Part shown: positions 51,665 through 59,844 of the stretch, piece by piece
Position numbering within the stretch: position 1 is the stretch's first letter
Layout of the letters: each line of letters begins with the position of its first letter
Source of the DNA: Nakamurella endophytica
GTDB lineage: Bacteria > Actinomycetota > Actinomycetes > Mycobacteriales > Nakamurellaceae
Assembly (NCBI RefSeq): GCF_014646215.1
Contig: NZ_BMNA01000001.1
Span: 777,888 to 841,887, forward strand
DNA: 64,000 nucleotides
Direction: 5' to 3'
Translations under genes and position numbers: made by a program
Notes under the pieces: model-generated
What the model was told of the DNA's origin: nothing
Seen by the model: the letters and a program-made list of their open reading frames with translations, nothing else
Database searches by the model: none

Positions 51665-51740
51665 TGGCGCGCCCGGAGGGATTCGAACCCCCAACCTTCT
51701 GATCCGTAGTCAGATGCTCTATCCGTTGAGCTACGGGCGC
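51665..51740 (-). tRNA. tRNA-Arg (ACG), CCA encoded
   Basis: A 76-base cloverleaf on the minus strand: acceptor GCGCCCG pairs with CGGGCGC, anticodon stem TCTGA/TCAGA with loop CTACGGA giving anticodon ACG, T-loop GTTCGAATC. The 3' CCA is encoded (tgg at 51665-51667). Confidence 0.97.
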
Positions 51741-51812
51741 TGGTCCAGCTGTTCAGTTGTACCTCATGCCCTGCAGTGGTCGTCCGACCGGGCTGACCCG
51801 TGCCGGACGGCG

Positions 51813-51900
51813 CGGAAGCGGAGGGATTTGAACCCTCGGTGCCCTTGACGAGCACAACACATTAGCAGTGTGTCCCATTCGGCCGCTCTGGCACGCTTCC
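51813..51900 (-). tRNA. tRNA-Ser (GCT)
   Basis: An 88-base class II tRNA with long variable arm. Acceptor GGAAGCG pairs with CGCTTCC; anticodon loop CTGCTAA gives GCT (codons AGC/AGU). T-loop GTTCAAATC. The 3' CCA is not encoded. It lies 72 bp upstream of the tRNA-Arg on the same strand. Confidence 0.97.
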
Positions 51901-51972
51901 CAGGGCCACCACCGGGGAGGCCACCGACGAGCCACCCTACCGGGCCGCCGGACCCCGGGGCAAAACGCGATC

Positions 51973-53007
51973 TCAGGACGGGCACTGCTCGGCCGACAGC
52001 GCCGACGGGTCGAGGTCCGGGCCGGCCGGAGCGCAGCCGACGACGCCGTAGCCGTCACCGCCCCAGGCGTAGACCACCCACACCGTGGCGTCGCCCCGAC
52101 CGCCGTGCACCGCGATCCCGGGCTCGCCGTCCAGGTCCACCACCCGTGCGACCGGCGTGCTCGACACCAGGCCGCCGTCCTGCGTGACGTCGCTCCAGCT
52201 GCCGTCGGCCGCCAGCTGGAAGGCGGAGGCGACGGCCGTCCCCTCGGTCGTGGATGCGAGCACGATGCACCGGCCGCCGGAGTCGCACGGCAGCGCACCG
52301 CCGGCCGGCGCCGGGAAGTCGGCGCCGTACGGCACGTTCAGCGCGCGGCCGACCTCCCCGCCGGCCGAGACGGATACCAACGCCGCGCGGTGAGCACCCG
52401 TGTCGACCAGCGCAGCCGAGTAGCCGCCGGCCACGTCCGCGCGGGTGGCCAGGACGGTGCAGCCCGGGCAGTTGGCCAGGGTGACCGCCACCGCGCGGGA
52501 CGCCGAGGAGGCCGACTGGGACGCCGAGGACGTGGCTCGCGGCGTTCCGTCCGCTCCGGTGGTCGGCCCAGCGGTCGTGCCCTCCGGTGTCGAGGTACTC
52601 GGCGCTGACTGCGACGCGGCGTCCTGACCGGAGCCGGGTACGGCGGCCGTGACGGTGCGGGACACCGTCACGGTGGGCCGCGGCGTGGCACGGGTCGGCG
52701 TGGGCGTCGCACTCGGTGTCGACCTCGCCGGCGTGGTCGCCCCCGCCGCACCCGGGAGGGCCGGGACGGTGACCACCGGGCTGCCGCCGGGAGCGGGCGC
52801 CACGGAGGCTGCTGAGGGCGCCGGCACGGCGGATGTCGACGTGCTCCCGGTGGCGGCGTTCCGCGACGTCGGCACGGTGCACCCGCCCAGCACCGTCACC
52901 GCCAGCACGCCGGCGAGCGCCGCGCGGACCGCGGCTGGGACCGACCCGCGTCCGCGGCCCCCGGCGCGCGGCGACCCGAGCGGTCGAGCGCGCGGGACGG
53001 TGGCCAT
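51973..53007 (-). CDS. Putative lipoprotein with Ser/Thr/Pro-rich linker
   Basis: 344 aa. Signal with LAGVLAVTVLGGC as lipobox, then about 130 residues rich in Thr, Pro, Ser and Ala (disordered, possibly glycosylated). The C-terminal half (from VAVTLANCPGCTVL) alternates beta-strands such as ARVVDLDGEPGIAVHGG and ATVWVVYAWGGDGYGVVGC, reminiscent of a propeller or FG-GAP-like fold, with six Cys that could pair. I do not recognise the family. ATG 53007 precedes the signal; the frame is open further upstream. Confidence 0.75.
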   Translation of the reverse strand: MATVPRARPLGSPRAGGRGRGSVPAAVRAALAGVLAVTVLGGCTVPTSRNAATGSTSTSAVPAPSAASVAPAPGGSPVVTVPALPGAAGATTPARSTPSATPTPTRATPRPTVTVSRTVTAAVPGSGQDAASQSAPSTSTPEGTTAGPTTGADGTPRATSSASQSASSASRAVAVTLANCPGCTVLATRADVAGGYSAALVDTGAHRAALVSVSAGGEVGRALNVPYGADFPAPAGGALPCDSGGRCIVLASTTEGTAVASAFQLAADGSWSDVTQDGGLVSSTPVARVVDLDGEPGIAVHGGRGDATVWVVYAWGGDGYGVVGCAPAGPDLDPSALSAEQCPS

Positions 53008-53104
53008 CCCGGGGTTGTACCCCAGCCCCGCCGCCCGTCGAGGGACCCGGCTCGGAGCGTCCCGGGCCGGCGGCCGACGGGCGGGACGCATCCGGCCACC
53101 CCGG

Positions 53105-53110
53105 TAGGGT
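53105..53110 (+). promoter_or_regulatory. -10 element of the aminotransferase gene
   Basis: TAGGGT, 27 bases before the GTG start, with room for a short leader holding the GGAGGTGGA ribosome site. Confidence 0.4.
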
Positions 53111-53137
53111 CGGCGTTCCCCGAGCTGGAGGTGGAGT

Positions 53138-54214
53138 GTGACGGTGCGGCTGCGTTCCGCCCTGGCCGCGCTGCCGGCATACGCGCCCGGCCGGACCGTG
53201 CCGGGCGCGGTCAAGCTGGCGTCCAACGAGCTGCCGTTCCCCACGCTTCCCGTCGTCGCCGAGGCCGTCGCCGCAGCCGCCGCCGGGGACGCCGCTCGCG
53301 GCCTGAACCGGTATCCCGACAACGGGGCCACGGCCCTGGTCCGGCTGCTGGGCGAACGGCTCGGGCAGGACACCGAGCGGATCATCGTCGGCTGCGGCTC
53401 GGTCGCGCTGTGCCAGCAGCTGGTGCAGGCCGTCGCCGGTGAGGGCGACGAGGTGCTGTTCGGGTGGCGCAGCTTCGAGGCCTACCCGATCGTCACCGAG
53501 ATCGCCGGGGCCCGGCCGGTGCGGGTGCCGGTGACCGCCGGCCAAGCGCTCGACCTCGACGCCCTGGCCGCCGCCGTCACCCCGCGGACCCGGCTCGTCT
53601 ACGTCTGCACCCCGAACAACCCGACCGGCACCACCGTCGCGGCCGCCGAGCTCGAGCGGTTCCTGGACCGGGTGCCCGACGACGTGCTGGTGGCCGTGGA
53701 CGAGGCCTACCGCGAGTTCGACGTCGAGCCCGGGTCCCCGGACGGTGTCGAGGTGGCCAGCCGACGGTCCAACGTCGTCGCGCTGCGGACGCTGTCCAAG
53801 GCCTACGGGCTCGCCGGCCTCCGGGTCGGGTACGCCGTCGGCGACCCGGCGGTCGTGCAGGCCTTGGGCAAGGTGGCCGTGCCATTCGCGGTGAACCTGC
53901 TCGCCCAGGCCGCCGCGGTCGCCGCGCTGGGCGCGGAGGAGGAGCTCCGGCCGCGCTGGGCGGCGGTGGTCCGGGAGCGCGAGCGGGTCACCGAGGACCT
54001 GCGCGAGCTGGGGTACGACGTGCCGACCTCGCAGGCCAACTTCGTCTGGTTGCCGCTGGCCGACGCCGCCCTGGACTTCGCCGGACACGCCGAGCAGCAC
54101 GGCGTCATCGTGCGGGCCTTCGGCGGACCAGGCGGTGGGGTGCGGGTCACCGTCGGCGCTCCCGCGGAGAACGATTTGTTCCTGGCTGCGGCGCGGAGCT
54201 ATCCCGGCCGTTGA
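53138..54214 (+). CDS. Histidinol-phosphate / phenylalanine aminotransferase-like enzyme
   Basis: A 358-aa PLP-dependent class I/II aminotransferase of the HisC/Pat group. KLASNELPFP is the substrate-phosphate region at the start. CTPNNPTGT, AYREF (cofactor Asp upstream in VDEAYREF) and the PLP Lys in TLSKAYGLAGLRVGY are all present. Actinobacterial HisC-like proteins outside the his operon are often aromatic aminotransferases (Pat/HisC2), so the substrate is uncertain; no his genes are nearby. GTG 53138 has GGAGGTGGA upstream. Its 3' end overlaps the opposing MarR gene by 68 bp. Confidence 0.9.
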   Translation: MTVRLRSALAALPAYAPGRTVPGAVKLASNELPFPTLPVVAEAVAAAAAGDAARGLNRYPDNGATALVRLLGERLGQDTERIIVGCGSVALCQQLVQAVAGEGDEVLFGWRSFEAYPIVTEIAGARPVRVPVTAGQALDLDALAAAVTPRTRLVYVCTPNNPTGTTVAAAELERFLDRVPDDVLVAVDEAYREFDVEPGSPDGVEVASRRSNVVALRTLSKAYGLAGLRVGYAVGDPAVVQALGKVAVPFAVNLLAQAAAVAALGAEEELRPRWAAVVRERERVTEDLRELGYDVPTSQANFVWLPLADAALDFAGHAEQHGVIVRAFGGPGGGVRVTVGAPAENDLFLAAARSYPGR

Positions 54215-54785
54215 CCGGCCCGCCGGCGGGCGGCGCCGGGTCCGGGTGAGTGACAGCGTCCGGGTTCTTGACAGCGTCCGGGTCCGGGTCGACCGACCCC
54301 TTCGGTGCTCCCGCCTGCTCCTGCCGCGCACCAGCGCCGCGGGACGACAGCCGGCCTAGCGCCCGGGTGAACGCGGCGAGGTCGTCGCCGAGGGCGGAGA
54401 AGAAGGCGTCGTCGCACGCCTCGACGGCGGCGTTGGCCCGGTTGGCCAGCGTCCGACCCTCGGGCGTGACGGACAGGGCCCGGGCCCGCGCGTCGGTGGG
54501 GTGCGGGTCCCGTCGCACCAGGCCCCGGCCCTCCAGGACCCGCAGCACCTGCGACGTCATCATCGGATCGGCGGCCGCGTGCTCGGCCAGCCGGCGCTGG
54601 GTGATCGGCCCGTCCGCGGCCGTGTACGTCAGCGAGGCGAGCAGCACGAACTGCACGTGGGTCAGGCCGAGCGGCGCGAGCGCGGCCCGCTGCGCCGCCT
54701 GCCAGGTGTTGGTCACCCGCCACAGCAGGAAGCCGGGACTGTCCCCGGCGGAGCGGTGCCGGGTGACCAGCCCGCCGCGGGTCAC
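54147..54785 (-). CDS. MarR-family transcriptional regulator
   Basis: 212 aa. The winged helix (LTHVQFVLLASLTY, ITQRRLAEHAAADPMMTSQV, LVRRDPHPTDARARALSVT) is in the first 150 residues; the last 55 are a Pro/Asp-rich tail (VDPDPDAVKNPDAV) not needed by the fold. GTG 54785 overlaps the stop of the EVE gene by 4 bp (GTGA). It is the last gene of a three-gene operon whose promoter carries a near-perfect palindrome, so autoregulation is likely. The C-terminal tail runs 68 bp into the opposing aminotransferase gene. Confidence 0.88.
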   Translation of the reverse strand: MTRGGLVTRHRSAGDSPGFLLWRVTNTWQAAQRAALAPLGLTHVQFVLLASLTYTAADGPITQRRLAEHAAADPMMTSQVLRVLEGRGLVRRDPHPTDARARALSVTPEGRTLANRANAAVEACDDAFFSALGDDLAAFTRALGRLSSRGAGARQEQAGAPKGSVDPDPDAVKNPDAVTHPDPAPPAGGPVNGRDSSAPQPGTNRSPRERRR

Positions 54786-55201
54786 AGGCCGGCGCCCATG
54801 GCGGCCGCGATCGTCCGCAGGTCCCGCTCCGACAGCGGGATCAGCCCCCGGCGCAGCTGGTAGCCCCAGTTCGGGACCGCGGTCAGGTCGAGCACCTCCT
54901 GCAAATCGCGGACCGGGACCGGCCGGGCGCCGGTGACGTAGTCGATGCGGCGGCGCCACGGCCGGAACTCGCCTTCGTCGCCCTGCCACAGCACGTCGTC
55001 GTGGACCCGGCCGATCGCCGTGAAGCTGCGCAGCGGCGGTCCCTGGTGGAGCACCTCGGTCGGCGAGTAGTAGACGAGCCAGTCCCCCGCCGCCATCCGC
55101 CGCAGCCCGGAGCGCTTCCCGTGGCCGATCTGCGCGATGCCCTGCTCGACGCCGCGCCGGACGTGCTCCGCAGAGACGGTGCCGAGCCAGGCGCCGGTCA
55201 C
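54782..55201 (-). CDS. EVE-domain protein
   Basis: A 139-aa protein matching the small EVE (UPF0310) family: AGDWLVYYSPTEVL, FTAIGRVHDDVLWQ, FRPWRRRIDYV are the conserved strands of this PUA-like fold. EVE domains bind modified or unmodified nucleobases in RNA or DNA. GTG 55201 overlaps the upstream SRPBCC stop and its own stop overlaps the MarR start, both by 4 bp, so the three proteins are co-produced. Confidence 0.9.
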   Translation of the reverse strand: MTGAWLGTVSAEHVRRGVEQGIAQIGHGKRSGLRRMAAGDWLVYYSPTEVLHQGPPLRSFTAIGRVHDDVLWQGDEGEFRPWRRRIDYVTGARPVPVRDLQEVLDLTAVPNWGYQLRRGLIPLSERDLRTIAAAMGAGL

Positions 55202-55710
55202 GCCGACTCACGCGCGTCGGCGGCGGATGCCGGCAGCCCGCCTCCGGCCGTCGATGCCGCCTCGGCGGCGCGGGCCAGGGCGACCAGGTCGCGATGGACG
55301 GACCGCCGCAGACCGCGACCGAGAACGAGTCGCCACACCGGCGCCAGCGGCCCCGAGAGGTCGATGACGACGGACACCTCGGTGCGGGTCCCGTCGGCGG
55401 GTACGTCGGAGTCGGCCCCGCCGGCGGCCGCCCGGGTCGTGACGGTGTGCGCGAAGGTCAGCCGCGCTCCGGGCAGCCGGGAGACGTCGACGAACTCCCG
55501 CCCCGGCACCAGCCGCTCGATGCGGAAGCCGACCGTGGGGCCGCCCCGGGGCCGCAGCGTGCCCGTCGCTCCCTCCCGGAACGGACCGTCCATCCGGACC
55601 CACTCCGTGTCGCTGTTCCACTCCGGCCAGGTCGCGGTGTCCGCCCACCGGTCGAAGAAGGCCTCCGGTGGCGCCGACGAGACGACGCGGCTGCACGCGA
55701 GAACTGTCAT
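55198..55710 (-). CDS. SRPBCC-family protein, first gene of MarR operon
   Basis: A 170-aa helix-grip protein: ACSRVVSSAPPEAFFDRWAD, WPEWNSDTEWVRM, and a C-terminal helix RSVHRDLVALARAAEAA. Family members bind hydrophobic ligands. The ATG at 55710 stands about seven bases after a -10 and has no ribosome site, so translation is probably leaderless. Coupling to a MarR regulator suggests that the bound compound, or its derivative, may be the inducer; this is inference. Confidence 0.87.
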   Translation of the reverse strand: MTVLACSRVVSSAPPEAFFDRWADTATWPEWNSDTEWVRMDGPFREGATGTLRPRGGPTVGFRIERLVPGREFVDVSRLPGARLTFAHTVTTRAAAGGADSDVPADGTRTEVSVVIDLSGPLAPVWRLVLGRGLRRSVHRDLVALARAAEAASTAGGGLPASAADARESA

Positions 55711-55714
55711 GCAT

Positions 55715-55744
55715 TTAGTATGCGCGCATAGTAACTGGAGTCAA
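55715..55744 (-). promoter_or_regulatory. Promoter with MarR-type operator
   Basis: A 20-bp palindrome (55715-55734) with one mismatched pair: half-sites TTAGTATGCG and CGCATAGTAA around a perfect 12-bp core. Minus-strand TTGACT (55744-55739) is 18 bases from TACTAA (55720-55715), so the palindrome covers the spacer and -10. Confidence 0.7.
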
Positions 55745-55799
55745 GACTTGCCCGCCGTCCCGTGCCGACGCTCCAAGGCTGCCGCACCCGCGGCCGGAC

Positions 55800-56585
55800 T
55801 CAGGAGGCGAGCAGCCGCCAGATGGCCACCACGCCGAGGACCACGATGACGGCGCGCAGCACCGTCGGGGACAGCCGCCGCCCGACGGAGGCGCCGAGAA
55901 AGCCGCCGACCAGGGAGCCGGCCGCGATGAGGCCGGCGGCCGCCCAGTTGATCCGGTGGAAGCCTACGACGGTGTACGCGGTCGCCGCGACCACGTTGAC
56001 GACCAGGGACAGGAGGTTCTTGGCGGCGTTGATCCGCTGCATGGACTCCGGCAGCAGCACGCCCATGATCCCCACCAGCAGGATGCCCTGGGCGGCGGCG
56101 AAGTACCCGCCGTAGACGCCGGCCACGAACGTGCAGAGCACCAGCACGGCCAGCCGCCCGCGGCCCACCTCCTGGTGGTCGCGCCCCTGCTGCTCCGCCC
56201 GGCGGCGCACCCAGCGCTGGATCCGCGGCTGCGTGACCACCAGCACGAGCGCCAGCACCAGCAGCACGGGGACGACCTTCTTGAAGGTGTCCGCGGGCAG
56301 GTGCAGCAGCAACCACGCGCCGACGACGGCGCCGAGCAGCGATCCGGGCATCTGCCAGGCCAGCCGGGCCCACTGTCCCTGGAGCTCGCGCCGGTAGCCC
56401 CAGGTGCCGGACACGCCGCCGGCGACCAGCCCGACGGCGTTGCTCATCGTCGCGACGACGGGCTGAAAACCGAAGGCGACCATCGTCGGGAACGTCACCA
56501 GCGTGCCGGAACCCACGATCGTGTTGATCAGTCCCGCCCACACCCCGGCCAGCAGGATCAGCACGAGCTCGAGCAGACTCACCAC
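55800..56585 (-). CDS. TauE/SafE-type membrane permease
   Basis: A 261-aa TSUP-family protein with seven or eight helices. The N-terminal half has GLINTIVGSGTLVTFPTMVAFG, the signature of the family, echoed in the second half by FVAGVYGGYFAAAQGILLVGIMG. Members export or import sulfur compounds (sulfite, sulfoacetate, taurine-linked); the substrate here is unknown. GTG 56585 is followed by a second in-frame GTG. It lies upstream of the SRPBCC operon on the same strand with a 55-bp gap between its stop and that operon's promoter. Confidence 0.88.
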   Translation of the reverse strand: MVSLLELVLILLAGVWAGLINTIVGSGTLVTFPTMVAFGFQPVVATMSNAVGLVAGGVSGTWGYRRELQGQWARLAWQMPGSLLGAVVGAWLLLHLPADTFKKVVPVLLVLALVLVVTQPRIQRWVRRRAEQQGRDHQEVGRGRLAVLVLCTFVAGVYGGYFAAAQGILLVGIMGVLLPESMQRINAAKNLLSLVVNVVAATAYTVVGFHRINWAAAGLIAAGSLVGGFLGASVGRRLSPTVLRAVIVVLGVVAIWRLLAS

Positions 56586-56705
56586 GCGACCCTACGTGGG
56601 CCCCCGGCCCGACCCGCCGCGCTGGTGATCACTCGAACGCCCGGTCCACGGCGCGGCGACGCGCCCGCTTCCCCCGTTCGGCCGCAACGGTGGGTCATCC
56701 GTCGT

Positions 56706-56711
56706 TACTCT
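56706..56711 (+). promoter_or_regulatory. -10 element of the GGDEF gene
   Basis: TACTCT, about 42 bases before ATG 56753. Transcription from it would begin after the upstream GTG at 56690, which supports the ATG as the real start. Confidence 0.4.
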
Positions 56712-56752
56712 TGGTCCGGTCGACGGCCGTCGGCGCGGACCTGAGGACCGGG

Positions 56753-58189
56753 ATGCCTGTGCGAGCAGTGGCGGAGATCGCCGCACGCCGCGGCGTCGTG
56801 GACGCGCTCGTCTTCCGACGGCTGTCGCCCTCGGTGTGGGTGCACGTCGGCGGCATCGGCCGCGGTCGGTCGTGGGCCGGCGTCGTCGAGGTGTCCGCGG
56901 ACGACCCGTTGCTGCGCACCCTGCCCGAGCAGCCCGGACAGGTGCGGCGGACCGGCGGGTCGCGGTCCGAGCGCATCCTCGGGCCGTACTGGGCCGTCGG
57001 CGCCGCCCGGGTGCGGGTGGACGACGACGTCCTGGTCGTGCTCGGCAACCCGTCGGGACCGCTGCCGGCCACCGTCACCGACCACCGCCTGCGGCGGCTG
57101 GCCGAACTCGTCGACGCCCACGTCACCGAGGTGACACCGGCCAAGCGGCTCGCCGACGAGCTGGAGATCCTGCACGCCGTCCGGGCGGTCACCACGGCGC
57201 CGGCCGGGGACCTGCGGGCGGCGCTCGAGCACGTGGCCAGGGTCGCCGCGACGGCGCTGTCCTGCGAGATCGTGCTGGTGCGCGACGGCGCGGGCAGGAC
57301 CCTCGCCCGGTCCGGCCCGGCGCCGGTCGCCGACTCGCGGTCCCCCGCCCCCGAACCGCCGGCCGGACGCCCGACCGCCGGCGGCGTGGACGCCGCGGCG
57401 GTCCTGGACCTGCTCCAGCAGCGCTGCGCCGACGACCTCTGGTGCGTGCAGGACGTCCGGCTGGATCCTGCGCTGGCGCCCCTGCTGCAGTGGCAGGCTC
57501 GTTCCGTCCTCGCCGTCCGGATGCCGGCGCCGGTCGGCGGGGTGCTGGTGGCCCTGCACACCGAGGCCGCGCCGCGGGGCTTCACCGCGCTCTGCCAGGA
57601 GTTGAGCCGGCACCTGGTGGACGCGGCCGGCGTCGTCGCGCAGACCGCGGCGCTCCGCGACGAGCTGCACGCGGCCGCGCTGGAACACGCCCACGCCGCG
57701 CGGATCGACCCGTTGACCGGGCTGGGCAACCGCCGCGCGTGGGACGAGGCGCTCGACGCTGCGCACCGCCGGGTGCTGGACGGCGCCGAGTACCTGGTCG
57801 CCACGCTCGACCTCGACGGGTTGAAGGCGGTCAACGACTGCTACGGCCACGCCGCGGGCGACGACCTGCTCCGCCGGGCCGCGGAGGTGCTGCGGTCGGC
57901 CGCGGGGTCGGACGACGTGTGCGCCCGGCTGGGCGGCGACGAGTTCGCGGTGCTGGTCGCGGATGCCTCCGCGGAGGCGCACCGCCGGGTGTACGCACTA
58001 ACCAGCCGGCTCGGCGGGCGGGTCAGCACGCAGGGATCCGTCGCGGCCAGCGTCGGATCCGCCACGGCCGGGCCGCGCAACAGCCTGGCCGACGCCGTCC
58101 GGCAGGCCGACGCCGCGATGTACGCCGCCAAGCGGATCCGCCGGTCCGGCCGCGCCGGCACGTCCGCGTCCTGGGCGGCCGCCAGCTGA
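56753..58189 (+). CDS. GGDEF-domain protein with GAF-like sensor
   Basis: 478 aa. The N-terminal 120 residues are a small beta-rich domain I do not recognise; a GAF-like domain follows (about 135-300, with CEIVLVRDGAGRTLARSG). The GGDEF domain (about 325-465) has DPLTGLGNRRAWDE and RLGGDEFAV intact, so c-di-GMP synthesis is expected. No inhibitory RxxD is obvious. ATG 56753 has TGAGG upstream. It ends 14 bp before the converging photolyase gene. Confidence 0.85.
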   Translation: MPVRAVAEIAARRGVVDALVFRRLSPSVWVHVGGIGRGRSWAGVVEVSADDPLLRTLPEQPGQVRRTGGSRSERILGPYWAVGAARVRVDDDVLVVLGNPSGPLPATVTDHRLRRLAELVDAHVTEVTPAKRLADELEILHAVRAVTTAPAGDLRAALEHVARVAATALSCEIVLVRDGAGRTLARSGPAPVADSRSPAPEPPAGRPTAGGVDAAAVLDLLQQRCADDLWCVQDVRLDPALAPLLQWQARSVLAVRMPAPVGGVLVALHTEAAPRGFTALCQELSRHLVDAAGVVAQTAALRDELHAAALEHAHAARIDPLTGLGNRRAWDEALDAAHRRVLDGAEYLVATLDLDGLKAVNDCYGHAAGDDLLRRAAEVLRSAAGSDDVCARLGGDEFAVLVADASAEAHRRVYALTSRLGGRVSTQGSVAASVGSATAGPRNSLADAVRQADAAMYAAKRIRRSGRAGTSASWAAAS

Positions 58190-58203
58190 ACCGGGCCGCC
58201 GGA

Positions 58204-59682
58204 TCAGGGCGGGCTGTCCCCGCGCTGCCGTTCCTGCCGCACGACCTGGCGGAGGTCGGCGAGCCGTTCGCGCTGCAGCAGCGGCTGCCGCATCCGCTGG
58301 TTGCCGGACAGCCGGTCGGCGTTGCGGTCGACGAACGTCCAGTAGCCGGCGGTGTACGGGCAGGCGTCCTCGCCGAGCCGGTGCCGCGGGTCGTACCGGC
58401 AGCCACCGCAGTAGTCGCTCATGGTGTTGATGTAGGCACCGCCGGACACGTACGGCTTGGTGGCCACTGCACCGCCGTCGGCGTGCTGGCTCATCCCGAC
58501 GACGTTGACCGGCATCACCCAGTCGTAGCCGTCGACGAACCGGGTCTGGAACCACTCGGCGAGGGCGTCCGGGTCCCAGCCCCGCTGGGCGCCCCAGTTG
58601 CCGAGCACCATCAGCCGCGGGATGTGGTGCACCCAACCGCGGTCGCGGACGCCCTGCAGCACGTCCCGCAGGCAGTGCGCCTCGACGGCGTCCGCGTCCA
58701 GGTCGGCGAACCAGGCCGGCAGCGGGTCACGGGCGCGGAAGTGGTTGCGAGTGCGATAGTCCCGGCCGAAGTGCCAGTAGTTGTGCCAGATGTACTCCCG
58801 CCAGCCGATCACCTGCCGGACGAAGCCCTCCACCGAGGACAGCGTCCCCCGGCCGGCCCGGTACTCCGCGGCCGCTGCCTCGGCGACCTCGAGCGGATCC
58901 AGCAGGCCGAGGTTCATCGGCACCGACAGCAGGCTGTGCGCCATCGCCCAGTCGCCGGCGAGCATGGCGTCCTCGTACGGGCCGAAGGTGCCGAGCCGGT
59001 GCTCGAGGAACCGGTGCAGCGCAGCCAGCGCCTCCCGGCGGGTCACCGGGAACAGCCGCGGACCGTCGGCCCCGACGGTGCGCACGGTCCCGTCGCGGGT
59101 CCACCGGTCGAGGTCGTCGCGCACCTCCGCGTCGATGTCGTCCTCGCGCGGCCGGTACGGCGGTGGGACGTCGAGCGTCGTCACGCCCTTGGGCGGCGGT
59201 TCCCGGTTGTCGTGGTCCAGGCTCCACCGGCCGCCGACGGGCTGGTCGCCCTCCATCAACAGGTCCAGCCGGCGCCGCTGGAGCCGGTAGAAGTCGTCCA
59301 TCCGGACCCGCGGCCGGTCCCCCGCCCAGCGGGCGAACTCCGCCTTGGGCATCGTGAACCCCGGCGTCGGATCGACGGCCTCGACCGTGCCCGCCTCACG
59401 CAGCCGGTGCACGAAGTCGTCGGCGGCCCAGGACGTCGGTTCATACACCCGCACCGGAGCCCCGAACCGCGCCAAGGCCTCGCCGTAGGTCTCGGTCTGC
59501 AGCAATGTCACGCCGTCGGATTCGGCAGCCCGGTGCCGCAGCGCGGACAGGATGAGATGCAGCTTCTGCCGGTGGTAGACCCGCCGGGTCAGCGCGCGGC
59601 GGCTCTCCACCAGCAGGACGCGCCGGCCCCTGGTGTCGAAGTGCGGGCCGAGCTGGTCGGCGAAGAGCCAACGGGCGGGCAT
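58204..59682 (-). CDS. FeS-type bacterial cryptochrome/photolyase
   Basis: 492 aa. It belongs to the FeS-BCP (PhrB-like) group, known for repair of 6-4 photoproducts. The N-terminal Rossmann part is RWLFADQLGPHFD; the FAD-binding helical part includes LSSVEGFVRQVIGWREYIW and GWVHHIPRLMVLGNWG. Four Cys for a [4Fe-4S] cluster are at AHCLRDV, DYCGGC (two) and DACPYT. The family uses FAD and a lumazine antenna. ATG 59682 begins right at the Rossmann strand. The neighbouring tRNA-Ser is on the same strand. Confidence 0.93.
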   Translation of the reverse strand: MPARWLFADQLGPHFDTRGRRVLLVESRRALTRRVYHRQKLHLILSALRHRAAESDGVTLLQTETYGEALARFGAPVRVYEPTSWAADDFVHRLREAGTVEAVDPTPGFTMPKAEFARWAGDRPRVRMDDFYRLQRRRLDLLMEGDQPVGGRWSLDHDNREPPPKGVTTLDVPPPYRPREDDIDAEVRDDLDRWTRDGTVRTVGADGPRLFPVTRREALAALHRFLEHRLGTFGPYEDAMLAGDWAMAHSLLSVPMNLGLLDPLEVAEAAAAEYRAGRGTLSSVEGFVRQVIGWREYIWHNYWHFGRDYRTRNHFRARDPLPAWFADLDADAVEAHCLRDVLQGVRDRGWVHHIPRLMVLGNWGAQRGWDPDALAEWFQTRFVDGYDWVMPVNVVGMSQHADGGAVATKPYVSGGAYINTMSDYCGGCRYDPRHRLGEDACPYTAGYWTFVDRNADRLSGNQRMRQPLLQRERLADLRQVVRQERQRGDSPP

Positions 59683-59711
59683 GCGCCCATCTTGCGGGCC
59701 GGCACCGACAG

Positions 59712-59729
59712 CCGCCGCCGGGGCGGCGG
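59712..59729. terminator. Hairpin after tRNA-Ser(TGA)
   Basis: A 7-bp GC-only stem (59712-59718 / 59723-59729) with a 4-base loop, between the tRNA 3' end and the photolyase start. Confidence 0.45.
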
Positions 59730-59738
59730 GACGGTCAG

Positions 59739-59824
59739 CGGAGGCGGAGGGATTCGAACCCCCGAGGCTTTTGACACCTGGCCGCTTTCAAGGCGGCTTC
59801 CTTCGGCCACTCGGACACGCCTCC
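59739..59824 (-). tRNA. tRNA-Ser (TGA)
   Basis: An 86-base class II tRNA on the minus strand. Acceptor GGAGGCG pairs with CGCCTCC; anticodon stem CCGCC/GGCGG-like with loop CTTGAAA giving TGA (codons UCN); long variable arm; T-loop GTTCGAATC. The 3' CCA is not encoded. Confidence 0.97.
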
Positions 59825-59844
59825 CGGTCCGGTCAGCGTAGGGC

